Origin: Chloromonas sp. AAM2
Lineage: Eukaryota; Chlorophyta; Chlorophyceae; Chlamydomonadales; Chlamydomonadaceae
Direction of reading: 5' to 3'
Length of the DNA stretch: 25,746 bases
NCBI GenBank assembly: GCA_004335635.1
Contig: QAXH01006822.1
Coordinates: 1-25,746, forward strand
The translations under genes and the position numbers were made by a program. Below, in pieces: positions 1 to 10,808 of this stretch (position 1 is its first letter; each line of letters starts with the position of its first letter). The notes beneath the pieces were generated by a model. It was not told the origin of the DNA, ran no database searches, and saw only the letters and a program-made list of their open reading frames with translations.

Positions 1-637
1 GACATATACCAAAGCCTCAAACACCTCTGCAAGCAAGTCCTCTTGTAGGCTGCCAAACATGTTAGCTTTTGCAAATGCTGTCAGCTGCCCTTGTGTTAGT
101 CCTCATAGTCCTCATAGTCAGAGTCAACACCCTTAACACGGTTGAACATGAGAGGGTAGTTGAACTGGGCATCCTTGAACTTTACACCCAGCCTAAGTTG
201 TTGTTGTTGTTTTTGTTTTTGTTTACAAGCCTTTAGTCCGGGGAGGACTGCTCAGGGGGAACAGGGGTGCAGGAAGACTGCAGGTAACCTACTTCGAGTA
301 CGGGTCACTGAGTGAGTGTGCACATGAGGTATGCGTGCATGTAGGCATGGGCAGAAGGAGGAAGCCGGACGTTATAGGGCCAGTCTAGTAAGCCAGGCAG
401 GGAGGCAAGGCGGGCTGCAAACATACCTTTGTGCCCTGAAAGTCACCTGGACGTAGCATGTGATGTAGCCAGGCGTGGGGTGGTGGGCAGCCTCTGTGAA
501 GTTGTGAGTGTAGTTTTAGAGCTGCATGCAGTTGTGAAATCCCATGAGAATATGAAATCCATGGACTGGGCCAATGTGCGCAGTGCCCTTGGGGCCGTAG
601 CATCAGGATTGTGCACATGTGCTCTTGTGGTGTGCAG
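1..637. other. Upstream intron or 5' flank of the LCB2 gene, no exon recognised
   Basis: The interval ends in a splice acceptor (AG at 636-637) that opens the first recognisable LCB2 exon in the middle of a glycine codon, so at least its right end is intron. The earlier LCB2 exons, which should carry the Asn-Tyr-Leu-Gly type motif, could not be found in any frame. They are either left of the window or missed. It contains T-rich and TTG-rich stretches around 197-225, a doubled TAGTCCTCA motif near 102-120, and one member of a short dispersed repeat at 221-262. Confidence 0.5.
221..262 (+). repeat. Short dispersed repeat, partner at 12745-12787
   Basis: A stretch beginning GTTTACAAGCC and containing GGGGAGGACTGCTC aligns over about 40 nt with 12745-12787, which begins GTTTACATGGCC. 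About four fifths of the positions match by eye. Both copies lie in introns or flanks on the plus strand, and both follow a T-rich run. It may be a remnant of a small mobile element, but the copies are too short to classify. Confidence 0.35.
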
Positions 638-3600
638 GCACTCTTCCAGTGCACCAGGAGCTGGAGTCCCTTGTTGCTGAATTTGTGGGCAAGGAGGCCG
701 CCATCACCTTTGGCATGGGCTACCTCACAAACACAGCCACCATTCCTGCGCTAGTGGGCAAGGTAGGTGTGGCTGTTTGCATGATGTACTTGCCATGCCT
801 TGCTTGCGGACCTGGCTGCTGAACGCTGACCCTTGCTTGGCTGGTTCTTGACTGCGGTGTCAATTCTTGATATGAGCGTCCTTGATATGTGCTTGATATG
901 AGCGTCCTCATGCCAGTCATAGCAAACAAACCCTGCTCAACCTCTCGTTTTACATGTGATTCGGTGCACCCAATTTGTCGAACAAGGAATGCGTTCTGCA
1001 GCTGCGATGAGGGATGACTCTTATGCAGTGATTGCCTGCCATTTGTACAGGGTTGCCTGATCCTGAGCGACCAGTTGAATCACGCCTCCATTGTGGCGGG
1101 TGTGCGGGCCAGTGGCGCGAAGATCAAGGTCTTCCGGCACAACGATACCCGCCACCTGGAGGCCGTGCTCAGGGACAGCATTGCACAGGGGCAGCCACGG
1201 TCTCACAGGCCTTGGAAGAAGGTGCGCAGCGTGCATGGTGTGAGTGACATTGTTTGACGAACGCATGGACAGCCATGCAGCACAAGCAGATGAGCAGGTC
1301 AAGTCAGCATGCGAGTAGAAGTACATACTTTGATATAGCGGATACTCTGGTAATGTCACCAAGAGGCCGTATGCTGAAGTCTGTGCTCAAATCGCGCCAT
1401 GGTTGTGTGTGTGTGTGTGTGTGTTGTGCAGGTTCTGATCATTGTGGAGGGCATCTACAGCATGGAAGGAGAGATCTGTGCGCTCAGGGAGATTGTGGAA
1501 CTCAAGAAGCGGTACGGCTGTCACTGCACTACACACTGCCGCTTCTCATTGAAAACGCCCATGCTGAACTAGTTTCGGGGTTTGCTGAGATCACCCCCTG
1601 TACTGAGCGGCTGTTCCTGTTGTTTGCACATCAGCCTTGCTGGATGACATGTCTTCTTTCGGTTTCTGTCTGCAGTTTTTGCTGTCAGTGTAGCTCTACC
1701 CTCTGGTTTCTGTTTGCCTAACAATTCCAGTCTGCTGAAATGGTGCAAGTCCATCTCTTTGCTGATGTGTGCTGCAGGTACGGCGCGTACCTGTTCCTGG
1801 ACGAGGCGCACTCCATTGGCGCCATCGGAGCGCATGGCAAGGGCGCATGCGAGCACTGGGGGGTGGACCCTGCCGACGTGGACATCATGATGGGTGGGTT
1901 AAGAAGGCTCTCTTTGCTTCCAGTCCTGCCAGCTCAGCTACAAGAGGATGTGCACCTCTCCTGCAAAGGCAAACAGGCAACAGACTGTACAAAACATGAG
2001 TTCACGTCCTCCATGCAAGGAGAAAAGAAGAGTGGCTATTTGGTCGTTTTCCTGCATGTGACAAGCACCAACCATCCATGCATGCGTGCCAAACCATTGC
2101 TATGTTGCCTGCATCGTTCAGCCTGCTGCAGAACGGCGTTCACAAAGCGTGAGTGTGAAATGATGCGTTTGAAATAATGTCGCGGCTGCCTGTTCAGGCA
2201 CGTTCACCAAGTCGTTTGGTTCGTGCGGCGGTTACATTGCTGCCAGCCGGCCCATCATCGACTACCTGCTGCGCCACAGCCCCGCCCACCTCTATGCCAC
2301 GGCCATGTCGCCGGGCGCTGCGCAGCAGGTGGTGTCGGCCATGAAGCTCATCAGGGGAGACGACGGAACCAACAGGGGATTGGAGAAGGTATGGGGGCAG
2401 GCGCACGCGTCTGTGTGTGTTGTGTGTACATAGGCTTTTTCACACTTCAAGATGATCAGATCTCAACAGCGTATTCCAAACTTCAGGTGACTTGATCAAC
2501 GCTCCAGTCCGGTCAGGAAAATGTGCTCATTCACAGACTGTGCACAATGCACTGTCCATCTTGTGCGTCTAGCTGCTTCTGATGCTCCGGTGTTCAAATT
2601 GATGGCACTCCCATGAAGCAGGGTTATGATGTACAGCACATAGCATATGCTACTGCTAGCTGCAATCGTTGAGACAGCATGTGGATGGTGAGCAGCGCTG
2701 AAGCACTTGTGTGCGTGCCACATTAATGCATGAAGCACATCTTGGCGTTTGCCTGCAGGTGCGTCAGCTGCACCGCAACGCCAACTACGTGCGCCGCCGC
2801 CTGATGGACATGGGCCTGCACGTGCTGGGCGACTGGGACTCGCCCGTCATGCCGCTCATGGTGCGTCGGAGCCGAGTTGATGAGTAGCCCAGGGGCCTTC
2901 ATGACTTGCCTGTTCGTTTCTTGATGCCCGCCATCAGTTCATCAGCGCAGAACTCCGTTTTCCCTTGTATCTGTGGCATGGGTGCGAGTGGACGTCTAGC
3001 GTGGGATGCAGTCACCTAGTGCCTGTGCCTAGCTTTGCCACACCCACAAACACAACCGTCAAATGTCAGCATTGAGAGGCGTCCACCCACCAGCACCTCA
3101 GGACATGTACATTATGGCAGTTTTGGGTACCATCACGAGCATGATGCAATAGGTAGGGCCTTTGGTGGGCTGGAAAGAGCATTCAGAAAGGCTCTGTGTG
3201 TCGTCCCTCTCAGCGGTTAGCTGACCATGCACTGTTGTCTGGGGGAAATCAAACCGTAGCATCCACCATGCAGATCTACCACCCAGGCAAGCTGCCTGCC
3301 GTGAGCCGGCTGTGCCTGAAGCGCGGCCTGGCCATGGTGGTGGTGGGCTTCCCGGCCACAGCCCTGCTTCTCACACGCGCAAGGGTGTGCATAAGCGCTG
3401 CACACACGGGAGAGGATCTGGAGTATGCACTGAGCGTGCTGGATGAGGTAAGGAGTATGAATTAGAAGCAGTTAGGTCCTGGGGACACCACCAACTCTAG
3501 TTCTTTTTTCTATCAGCCCTGAGTGTGCTGGTTGTACTTCTAAGGCAGGAGGAGATCAACGATTAGTATGGAGGATGAGCAGCCAGAGAGGAGTGAGAGG

Positions 3601-3953
3601 CTGGCTGGGCAACACTTGCAACAAGTTCTCGTGCTTGCACACCGTGTTGTGACGCTAGTTCTTTGTACGCTGAATGACAGGTGACCGAGGTGTGCATGAT
3701 GAAGCATGGCCGGCATGTGGAGCTGCCCGAGCCAAACCCACACCCCATGTACCCAGAAAGCGTGCCACGTTCTGGCATAACAAGCATTCGCGAATTGGAT
3801 CACGTGGGACAGATTGAGCAGAAGGGTGAGAAGAAGGGCGTTGTCAACAAAACGCCCAATGGAAAGTACGCCCACGTGAATGGTGTGACGGGCAGCAATG
3901 GTAAGATTGGTGCAAGCGGTCAGAGCAAGAAGCGCCAGAATGGATACCATTGA
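638..3953 (+). CDS. LCB2: Serine palmitoyltransferase, LCB2 subunit (5'-partial, 8 exons)
   Basis: This is the catalytic subunit of serine palmitoyltransferase, a PLP enzyme of the alpha-oxoamine synthase family. It condenses serine with palmitoyl-CoA in the ER membrane, the first step of sphingolipid synthesis. Exons are 638-762, 1051-1221, 1432-1511, 1778-1893, 2198-2388, 2759-2860, 3274-3447 and 3681-3953. All junctions are GT-AG, phases match, and the stop is TGA at 3951. About 410 residues are present; the first 100-150 are missing at the left edge. Diagnostic motifs in order are [55 protein letters not shown] (cofactor-binding Asp and His), [14 protein letters not shown] (PLP-binding Lys) and [20 protein letters not shown]. 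The last exon adds a tail of about 80 residues rich in Asn, Gly and Lys that I do not recognise as conserved. The LCB2 rather than LCB1 call rests on the intact TFTKSFG lysine. Confidence 0.95.
1404..1425 (+). repeat. (GT)n microsatellite in an LCB2 intron
   Basis: An uninterrupted run of about ten GT units lies just before the acceptor at 1430-1431 that opens the third visible LCB2 exon. It takes the place of the usual polypyrimidine tract, so length changes here could affect splicing. Confidence 0.85.
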
Positions 3954-4658
3954 AGATCGCGCGGCGTGCCGGTCAATCTGCTGAGCAGCATCGGCATTAA
4001 GAGCCTCCTTGGATGTCATGTGATGGGGGCATCCGAAGGCGAAAAGGGTGTTATCCGGCTCTTGGAATGCTTTGTTGAGCATGCCCAAAATTTAGCCAGC
4101 AGGCCACGAGTGGTCACGAGGTAATGATTGCTAGCTGGGGCCACATATTTAACGGGTGTGACTTAATAGCAAGGTTTGCCACTATTGCAAGCCACGCATC
4201 AGCATGGACCAATGGGCATGGCAACCTTGTATATGGGACATGGGAACGTGGACTGCACTTATTGTTCTAAAACTGTCGTGTCATGCGTGTTGTCAGTGCT
4301 TGCTTCAATACAAGCCTGACTGGGGCTTCAGGAGCGGGTCAAGCTGTAGATTTGAGGATTGGATGCGTTTACACACTTTTTGGTTTTTGGTTTGGGTCGT
4401 ACGGACCTGGCGAACTACCCACTAAACTCAGCTGCCACTGTACATTTGGCAGTTAGGCAGGAAACTGAGGTATTTACTGAGACATCGGAAGTAGGGCATG
4501 TCACTGTGCTTTGCGTGCGATCCTGTACAGGGCTGTTAATGGTGACTTCCTGTTGTGGCTGTGGCATTGTGTTTGCTGGGATTTTTGAGGGGAAAAAGAT
4601 GGCCATGCTGCAATCAGGCTTGTGATCACAAGGTTCCGTGTTTCAGACGGCCCGTTTG

Positions 4659-4663
4659 TGTAA
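4659..4663 (+). terminator. Candidate polyadenylation signal of LCB2 (TGTAA)
   Basis: TGTAA is the usual polyadenylation signal of chlorophyte nuclear genes. This is the first plus-strand copy after the LCB2 stop and would give a 3' UTR of about 700 nt, normal for such genomes. It lies about 135 nt before the APS kinase start codon. The stretch 3954-4658 holds no convincing gene and is read as 3' UTR. Confidence 0.45.
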
Positions 4664-4797
4664 CGTCGTAACGTGTCCTAGCTTCTCTGACTTTCTCGCT
4701 TGTCTAGACGGCGCCACAAGCTGTTGCCTGCTGCTTCCTACAAGACGGCTAAGCACACGCTCGGCTCGTCGGCCAGTCTTGTGCTTAATTATTTCAA
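4664..4797 (+). promoter_or_regulatory. Putative promoter and 5' UTR of the APS kinase gene
   Basis: This short interval separates the presumed end of the LCB2 transcript from the first APS kinase ATG. No clear TATA box or known sulfur-response element can be seen. The call rests only on position. Confidence 0.3.
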
Positions 4798-6033
<1,236 letters not shown>

Positions 6034-6259
6034 CCAATCAATGCATTGATTGGTAACCTTGTATGCAGCTGCAGTCACCTGCTGTGCATTTGTAGACCGC
6101 ATGCCGCCTGGCTGCATGGTTGGCGGCATGTGAAAAGCAGGGTAGGCACACCTGTTATGCACTCAGCTGCTGCCAACGTGCGTCAAAACGGTAGTTACCA
6201 GTTGGGGCTGCTTGTTCACGTGTGTGATCACGTGCATGCTGGCGAGTCTGCCCCTCAAA

Positions 6260-6328
6260 ATGGAACAAAGACAGATGGACAAAGACAGATGGACAAAATG
6301 GAACAAAGACAGATGGAACAAAGACAGT
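6260..6328 (+). repeat. Minisatellite of ACAAAGACAGATGG-like units
   Basis: Four imperfect units built on ACAAAGACAGATGG follow each other, two of them lengthened by an extra AATGGA segment. The cluster lies about 230 nt after the APS kinase stop codon, in its presumed 3' UTR. Confidence 0.75.
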
Positions 6329-6568
6329 GTGTCAGGATTTGGCATAGGTTCTTGTATCACTGCTGATTTTGAGATGCAGAGGGAACGTGCGATACAGTTT
6401 GACTTCTGATCACTTGGGCAGCCGCCCTGCCTGGATACTTGTTGGCATGGCATAGTCCAACAAGAGCCTCAACATTGTTTAAGTCAGATGACCATCTTAT
6501 CACAGCCAGGCCTACTACCAGATGTTTTTATGAACACCTCAAGGGGTGACCACCACCATTACTAATGT

Positions 6569-6616
6569 AGTACTACTAAAGTAAAGTACTAAGTAAAGTA
6601 CTACTAAAGTAGTACT
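6569..6616 (+). repeat. Direct and inverted repeat cluster (AGTACTACTAAAGTA)
   Basis: AGTACTACTAAAGTA occurs at 6569-6583 and again at 6597-6611, 28 nt apart. The second copy forms a near-perfect 20-bp palindrome at 6597-6616 that is broken only at the two centre bases. The cluster is AT-rich against its surroundings and could fold into a hairpin. Function unknown. Confidence 0.7.
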
Positions 6617-6800
6617 GTCACGGTGTGTCGCAATCCCCTTCACTTGAAGGTTGGACGGGCTGGAGACCCTCCCGTCTTGTGACGAATCATTCACGCTGTT
6701 GAACAGATTCAAATTCATGTATCTGCTAGCATATCAAACATCTGGATCGCAGCCCTTAATTGACCTGCCAGACATCTGCATCTGGGACCGGCCACACTGC

Positions 6801-6805
6801 TGTAA
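6801..6805 (+). terminator. Candidate polyadenylation signal of APS kinase (TGTAA)
   Basis: This is the first plus-strand TGTAA after the APS kinase stop and predicts a 3' UTR of about 770-790 nt. It sits only about 65 nt from the matching minus-strand signals at 6870-6888. Confidence 0.4.
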
Positions 6806-6869
6806 GATCTTCTGCAGCAGCTCAGCTCTGGCACTTTGCTTCTTGGTACAAAAAACACTTGCATAACTG

Positions 6870-6888
6870 TTACATAACTGTTGTTACA
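6870..6888 (-). terminator. Candidate polyadenylation signals of the STIMATE-like gene
   Basis: Two TTACA motifs on the plus strand (6870-6874 and 6884-6888) read TGTAA on the minus strand. They are the first such motifs found after the STIMATE-like stop codon and give a 3' UTR of about 850 nt. Confidence 0.4.
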
Positions 6889-7730
6889 AACTGTTGAACG
6901 CCACTCAGCGCAGCTTACTGGTCTGCCTGAAGCATGGCGCAGCTGTTTGCAGACCGGCACAGTGACACCGCAAAACCGACAAGCACGTTGCCCCAGGTTG
7001 CTGCTACAATTACTGTTCAACGTTGCGGCACTGCGGCAGGTGGGCTCTAAAGGTTTTTGGTATTGGTTCAATAGAATTCAATCGCCTGCACCTAACAGGC
7101 CCTGTGCTGGCTATCGCTCTGTGGGGAGACCCGCACAAAGGTAACAACCTCTGCTGACCTGACCCAGTTGAGCTCTCCTCCAGTTGTGTGACAAGCTAGT
7201 TCGGTAGTTCCATTTGGTGGCCAGCATGTAATCCACAGCTAAATCAATTGTTGCAATCTGGTCACATTTTGGGTCACAAATCATCTCTAGTGCATAACAA
7301 ATCCCGCACACATCGAAAACGACGCACTTAAAGCACGTGCCAGTGCATGCATGATAACGATGTTCAACCAGTCAGTAGTTGTAGCCAAACAAAACAGGAG
7401 TCAAACAGACAGCTGCAGCGCCTACAGCTTGCCCTGGTCAAAATACACGTCCTGCGGTAGTCTACACCCACTCAACCTGCTGCCGTAATAACCACTGGGC
7501 AAAACCAAGTCACTGGGCTCGATTGTGTGTTAATCATTGCCGCGCACGAGCCTCTGACTTCCAGTTGCATGTATCTGGATTGTTCAAGTGCAAGTGTACA
7601 TGGTCAACCAGTACATGCACTGCTGAGTGTACCTCATCTGCCCATGTGCTGTTGCATGTGGCCTGACGGCCCATGCGCCTCTCTACCCTGCACATGTCAG
7701 CCCAAGCTTCTGCTCATCACCATCTGCCAA

Positions 7731-9218
7731 TCACATCTGGTTTTTCTGTGCCCGCTGCGCATGTGGCGTGTGCAGCAACTGTGTCACAAGCCCACCCTCT
7801 GCGCTTGATAGCACTGCACGCTCCTCTTCGTCGTCATCGTTCCGCTTCCCGACCTTGTGCTTCCATTTGAGCACCTGTGAGTTGCGGACATACATGCAGT
7901 GCATGCAGTTCAAGCAGCACAGCATGCAACAAAGGTGGCATGGTCTCACAACATGAGTGAAGCGAGACATCACGTGCGTTTAGTGCCAGCCTAGCCGTAA
8001 CGTTCGCTGTGATCTGTGCAAGTGGACGCAGCATGAACTGCATGACAACAGAAGGCATGATGAACAGGGTATGATGCCGGCATGCATGTCTAAGATCAGG
8101 GTGCAGTGTGCCACCAGCCTTGCATGCATATTGCCAATTGATTGTTGCTGGTCGGGCGGAGTGGTACAGATCCTACACACAAGCGCATTGTGTTCGAGCA
8201 CAATATCGCATGGAAGTCTTACCTGATCCTGAATCCAGGCTTGCCCAATGTTGATCACTAATGGAATGCACACCATGACAGTGTACAGATACAGGTTGGG
8301 CCTCCCAACGAAATGGCGGTCCATGAAGGAGGTCACGATTGAGAAAGTGTTTACGCAACTGAAGATGGTAAGGCCCACAAGAGATCGTGCTGAGATGACG
8401 CATAGCACCCAGAAGGTGACCTGGATGCCCCAGCGACGCAAGCTCGGTGTATTCCCGTCGCCGTAGTGCCCAATCTCCACCAAAGCTTCATGCCATGGCA
8501 GTTCGTGTGTCTCGTGCTTCGCAAGTTGCCTCGTGTGTAGCCAACGAGCAAGCCCGGTTGTCATTTTGTGAAATGTAATGGCTAGAGTCAGCCCCAGCGT
8601 CGCATCCAGGCAGTAGACGATGAAATACCATCCGCATTCGGAAGAGCCATTTGGAAACTTGCTGTGCACCATGATGGCGATGAATAACCCGACCGAGTGG
8701 CCGGCTCCAGCACTGCAGGCTTGCTTGCCCACATCCAGAAGCCATACACTCAATGTACGCCGTGGCCTTTCGCGATGTCTGCGAAGCACGAGGCGGAGTA
8801 GCAGCATGTACAAGGGTTCAATAATCTGCTACTGCCATGCTAAGGTCGACGTACTCACCTCTTGAACGAAAGAGCAGCTATCACGACAACTAGAAGCACC
8901 AGCTGCGCCGAGAGCGCCACTGGACCTTGGATTATCTTGCAAGCTAGGGTACCAGAGTCGGGCGATGGTGCTGCCAACCCTGCCAGTAAGGCAGGGTTGG
9001 CAGCTGGCGATGGGGGAGGGCTAGACAGTGCAGCGCTGTTACTGCATGTCTGGCATGCCGCCGTGCCGATACATCTTGGTGGCAGTCTCGGTCTTTTGCC
9101 TCATGTCGTAGCATGCGTCGTTATCACATGCAGTCACACTGTGGGAAACGGCAAAACTCGTGAGTGCATACCTCATCTGAGGGGAAGCTGCAGTTCCCTG
9201 TCCACACGTACTCTTCAT
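7731..9218 (-). CDS. STIMATE/TMEM110-family multi-pass membrane protein, 4 exons
   Basis: Exons on the minus strand are 9218-9172, 9041-8859, 8778-8223 and 7874-7731. All introns are GT-AG, phases match, and 309 codons end in TGA. The family (STIMATE/TMEM110 in animals, YPL162C in yeast) consists of ER or vacuolar membrane proteins. The animal member promotes STIM-Orai calcium entry at ER-plasma membrane contacts. Visible family features are a first membrane segment at about 54-74, then FKRHRERPRR and VWLLDVGKQ (about 88-96), and a second hydrophobic segment. CGWYFIVYCLDATLGL follows at about 125-140, then two more hydrophobic segments ending in IPLVINIGQAWIQDQ. The last exon gives VLKWKHKVGK and an acidic run, DDDEEE. 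The first exon (15 codons) is inferred from phase and is the least certain. Length is close to human STIMATE. The family call is firm; a calcium role in an alga is inference. Confidence 0.85.
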
Positions 9219-9315
9219 GGGCTGGTGCTGAGCATCCTGGTCAGCTGCAATGGGTGACACAGGATCATCACTTTCCTACCTAGGCACTGAACCTGCGCAA
9301 GCCTCAAGGACAGCA
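9219..9315. promoter_or_regulatory. Compact bidirectional promoter region
   Basis: Only 97 bp separate the inferred start codon of the minus-strand STIMATE-like gene (9218) from the ATG at 9316 of the plus-strand F-box gene. If the in-frame upstream ATG at 9250 is used, 31 bp remain. The two transcripts must share a promoter or overlap in their 5' UTRs. No TATA box is visible. Part of this interval (about 9256 onward) recurs in degenerate form near 22239. Confidence 0.5.
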
Positions 9316-10766
9316 ATGGAGGGCGTACTGCTCTGCCCAGACCTCCTCTTTGCAATCCTTCCACACCTCCATCGTCGTGAGGCTCATGCAGCAGCATGTG
9401 CTTGCCGTGCATGGCGAGATGCTGTTCAACGGCTAACTTCTCTGCAACGCTGGCCCTTCCGACCACGCCTTCTTATAGGCTGCAGGTTTGTGCACCTCTG
9501 AAGCTCAATTCCCCCACCTGCGTTATGCAGTAACTTGCAGAAAGCAATCAAGGTGATGCCAGTATGCGGTGGGGGGCACAAGCTCTCCGCCCTTGCCGCC
9601 ATTTCACCTGCGTATTGCAGCAGTACATGTACTGTTCCTTCCATGTTGAGCTTTACCACCAATATCACACCCCCACTCATCACAACAGCCCACATAGTCC
9701 TGTGCATAAGCATCACTTTTGCTCCCACACGCCCAACGGTGAACCGTCCACACATGTAGCTGACCTGAATGCACAATTTATTCTGGCATTGCTCCACGTC
9801 CAGTTCCTCCTTCATCCAATCGCGCACGTGCATCTACACAGCACTGTACAGGCGTCCGTTTCTATGCGTTTTCCCCCACGTGCAGTCGTTCTTGTCAGGT
9901 GGTGGACGTTTCCTCGCTTCTTCCGGGCCAGTGCCTACCCTCCACCCTCCGCTCGGCCAACACAGTGCCGCATGCGAGGCACGTCAAGCGGAAGGGGCAA
10001 GCTACCCAGCCCTCTTGGGTCACGAGCATCGCTGTGTCGCCGTACGGTCAGAGGGAACTGCACATGTGCGTTTGTGCTTGTCTGGCTGTGTTAGCACATC
10101 AGCTCATGCCCTTGGGCAAGTCGATCCTTGATACATGCTGCCTCTGTGCAAATGTACTGTGCAAGTGAGTCGTACTGCAGCGTTTGTGTGCCACGCCAGT
10201 TCACGCGCTTACGGTAGCTTAACCCTTCTCTTACAAAGCACTGCTTATGTAAGCCATATGACAGCCTAAGCTGCATGGGCATTCGTTGGCATTCCAAGGC
10301 GATAGGGTTGACGAGTTGCAGTTTCTCGGTCATTGTTGCTAGCTGCCACCTGTTGCAGTCCAACTGTGACAAAAACCAACGCGTCCAAACGGATTGGAAT
10401 GTAACCAACAACCACGGTGAGCACGTGATGCAGGCAGTTTTTGCCTGACTTGCAACATGTCCGAAGGGGCTTACTGTACCCGCTGAGCCCATGGCACCTG
10501 TGACGCACATGGTTGCAGTTGTCAGTACTCTGTTATGGGCATTGTGCGCCACTGCGGCTCCTCGCTAGAGCAGTTGGGCACGCTGGTGCGCCATGCCATG
10601 CTACAGGAGCCCGAGGGGGTCGCCTTTGCACACGGGCACATGTACGTCCAGGTGTGTATGGAGTGAGGGAACCATTCATCATCGTTACAAGGCTTATCGT
10701 GGTTTACACGGTACCGCAGACCAACCAATCCAGGCGCTACAGATTCAGGTGGGTTGGTGAATGGAG

Positions 10767-10808
<42 letters not shown>

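Larger units (their letters stand above)
6034..7730. other. Intergenic space between convergent genes (3' UTRs)
   Basis: No exon or RNA gene could be supported on either strand; open frames here have no protein-like features. The space probably holds the 3' UTR of APS kinase (to about 6820) and that of the STIMATE-like gene on the other strand (to about 6860), judged from TGTAA motifs. It also carries two short repeat clusters, 6260-6328 and 6569-6616. Confidence 0.55.

Noticed and set aside
6715..7071. A 118-codon minus-strand frame in the convergent intergenic region
   Set aside because: Composition is Cys/Ser/Arg-rich without motifs, there are no splice partners, and it crosses the candidate polyadenylation signals.
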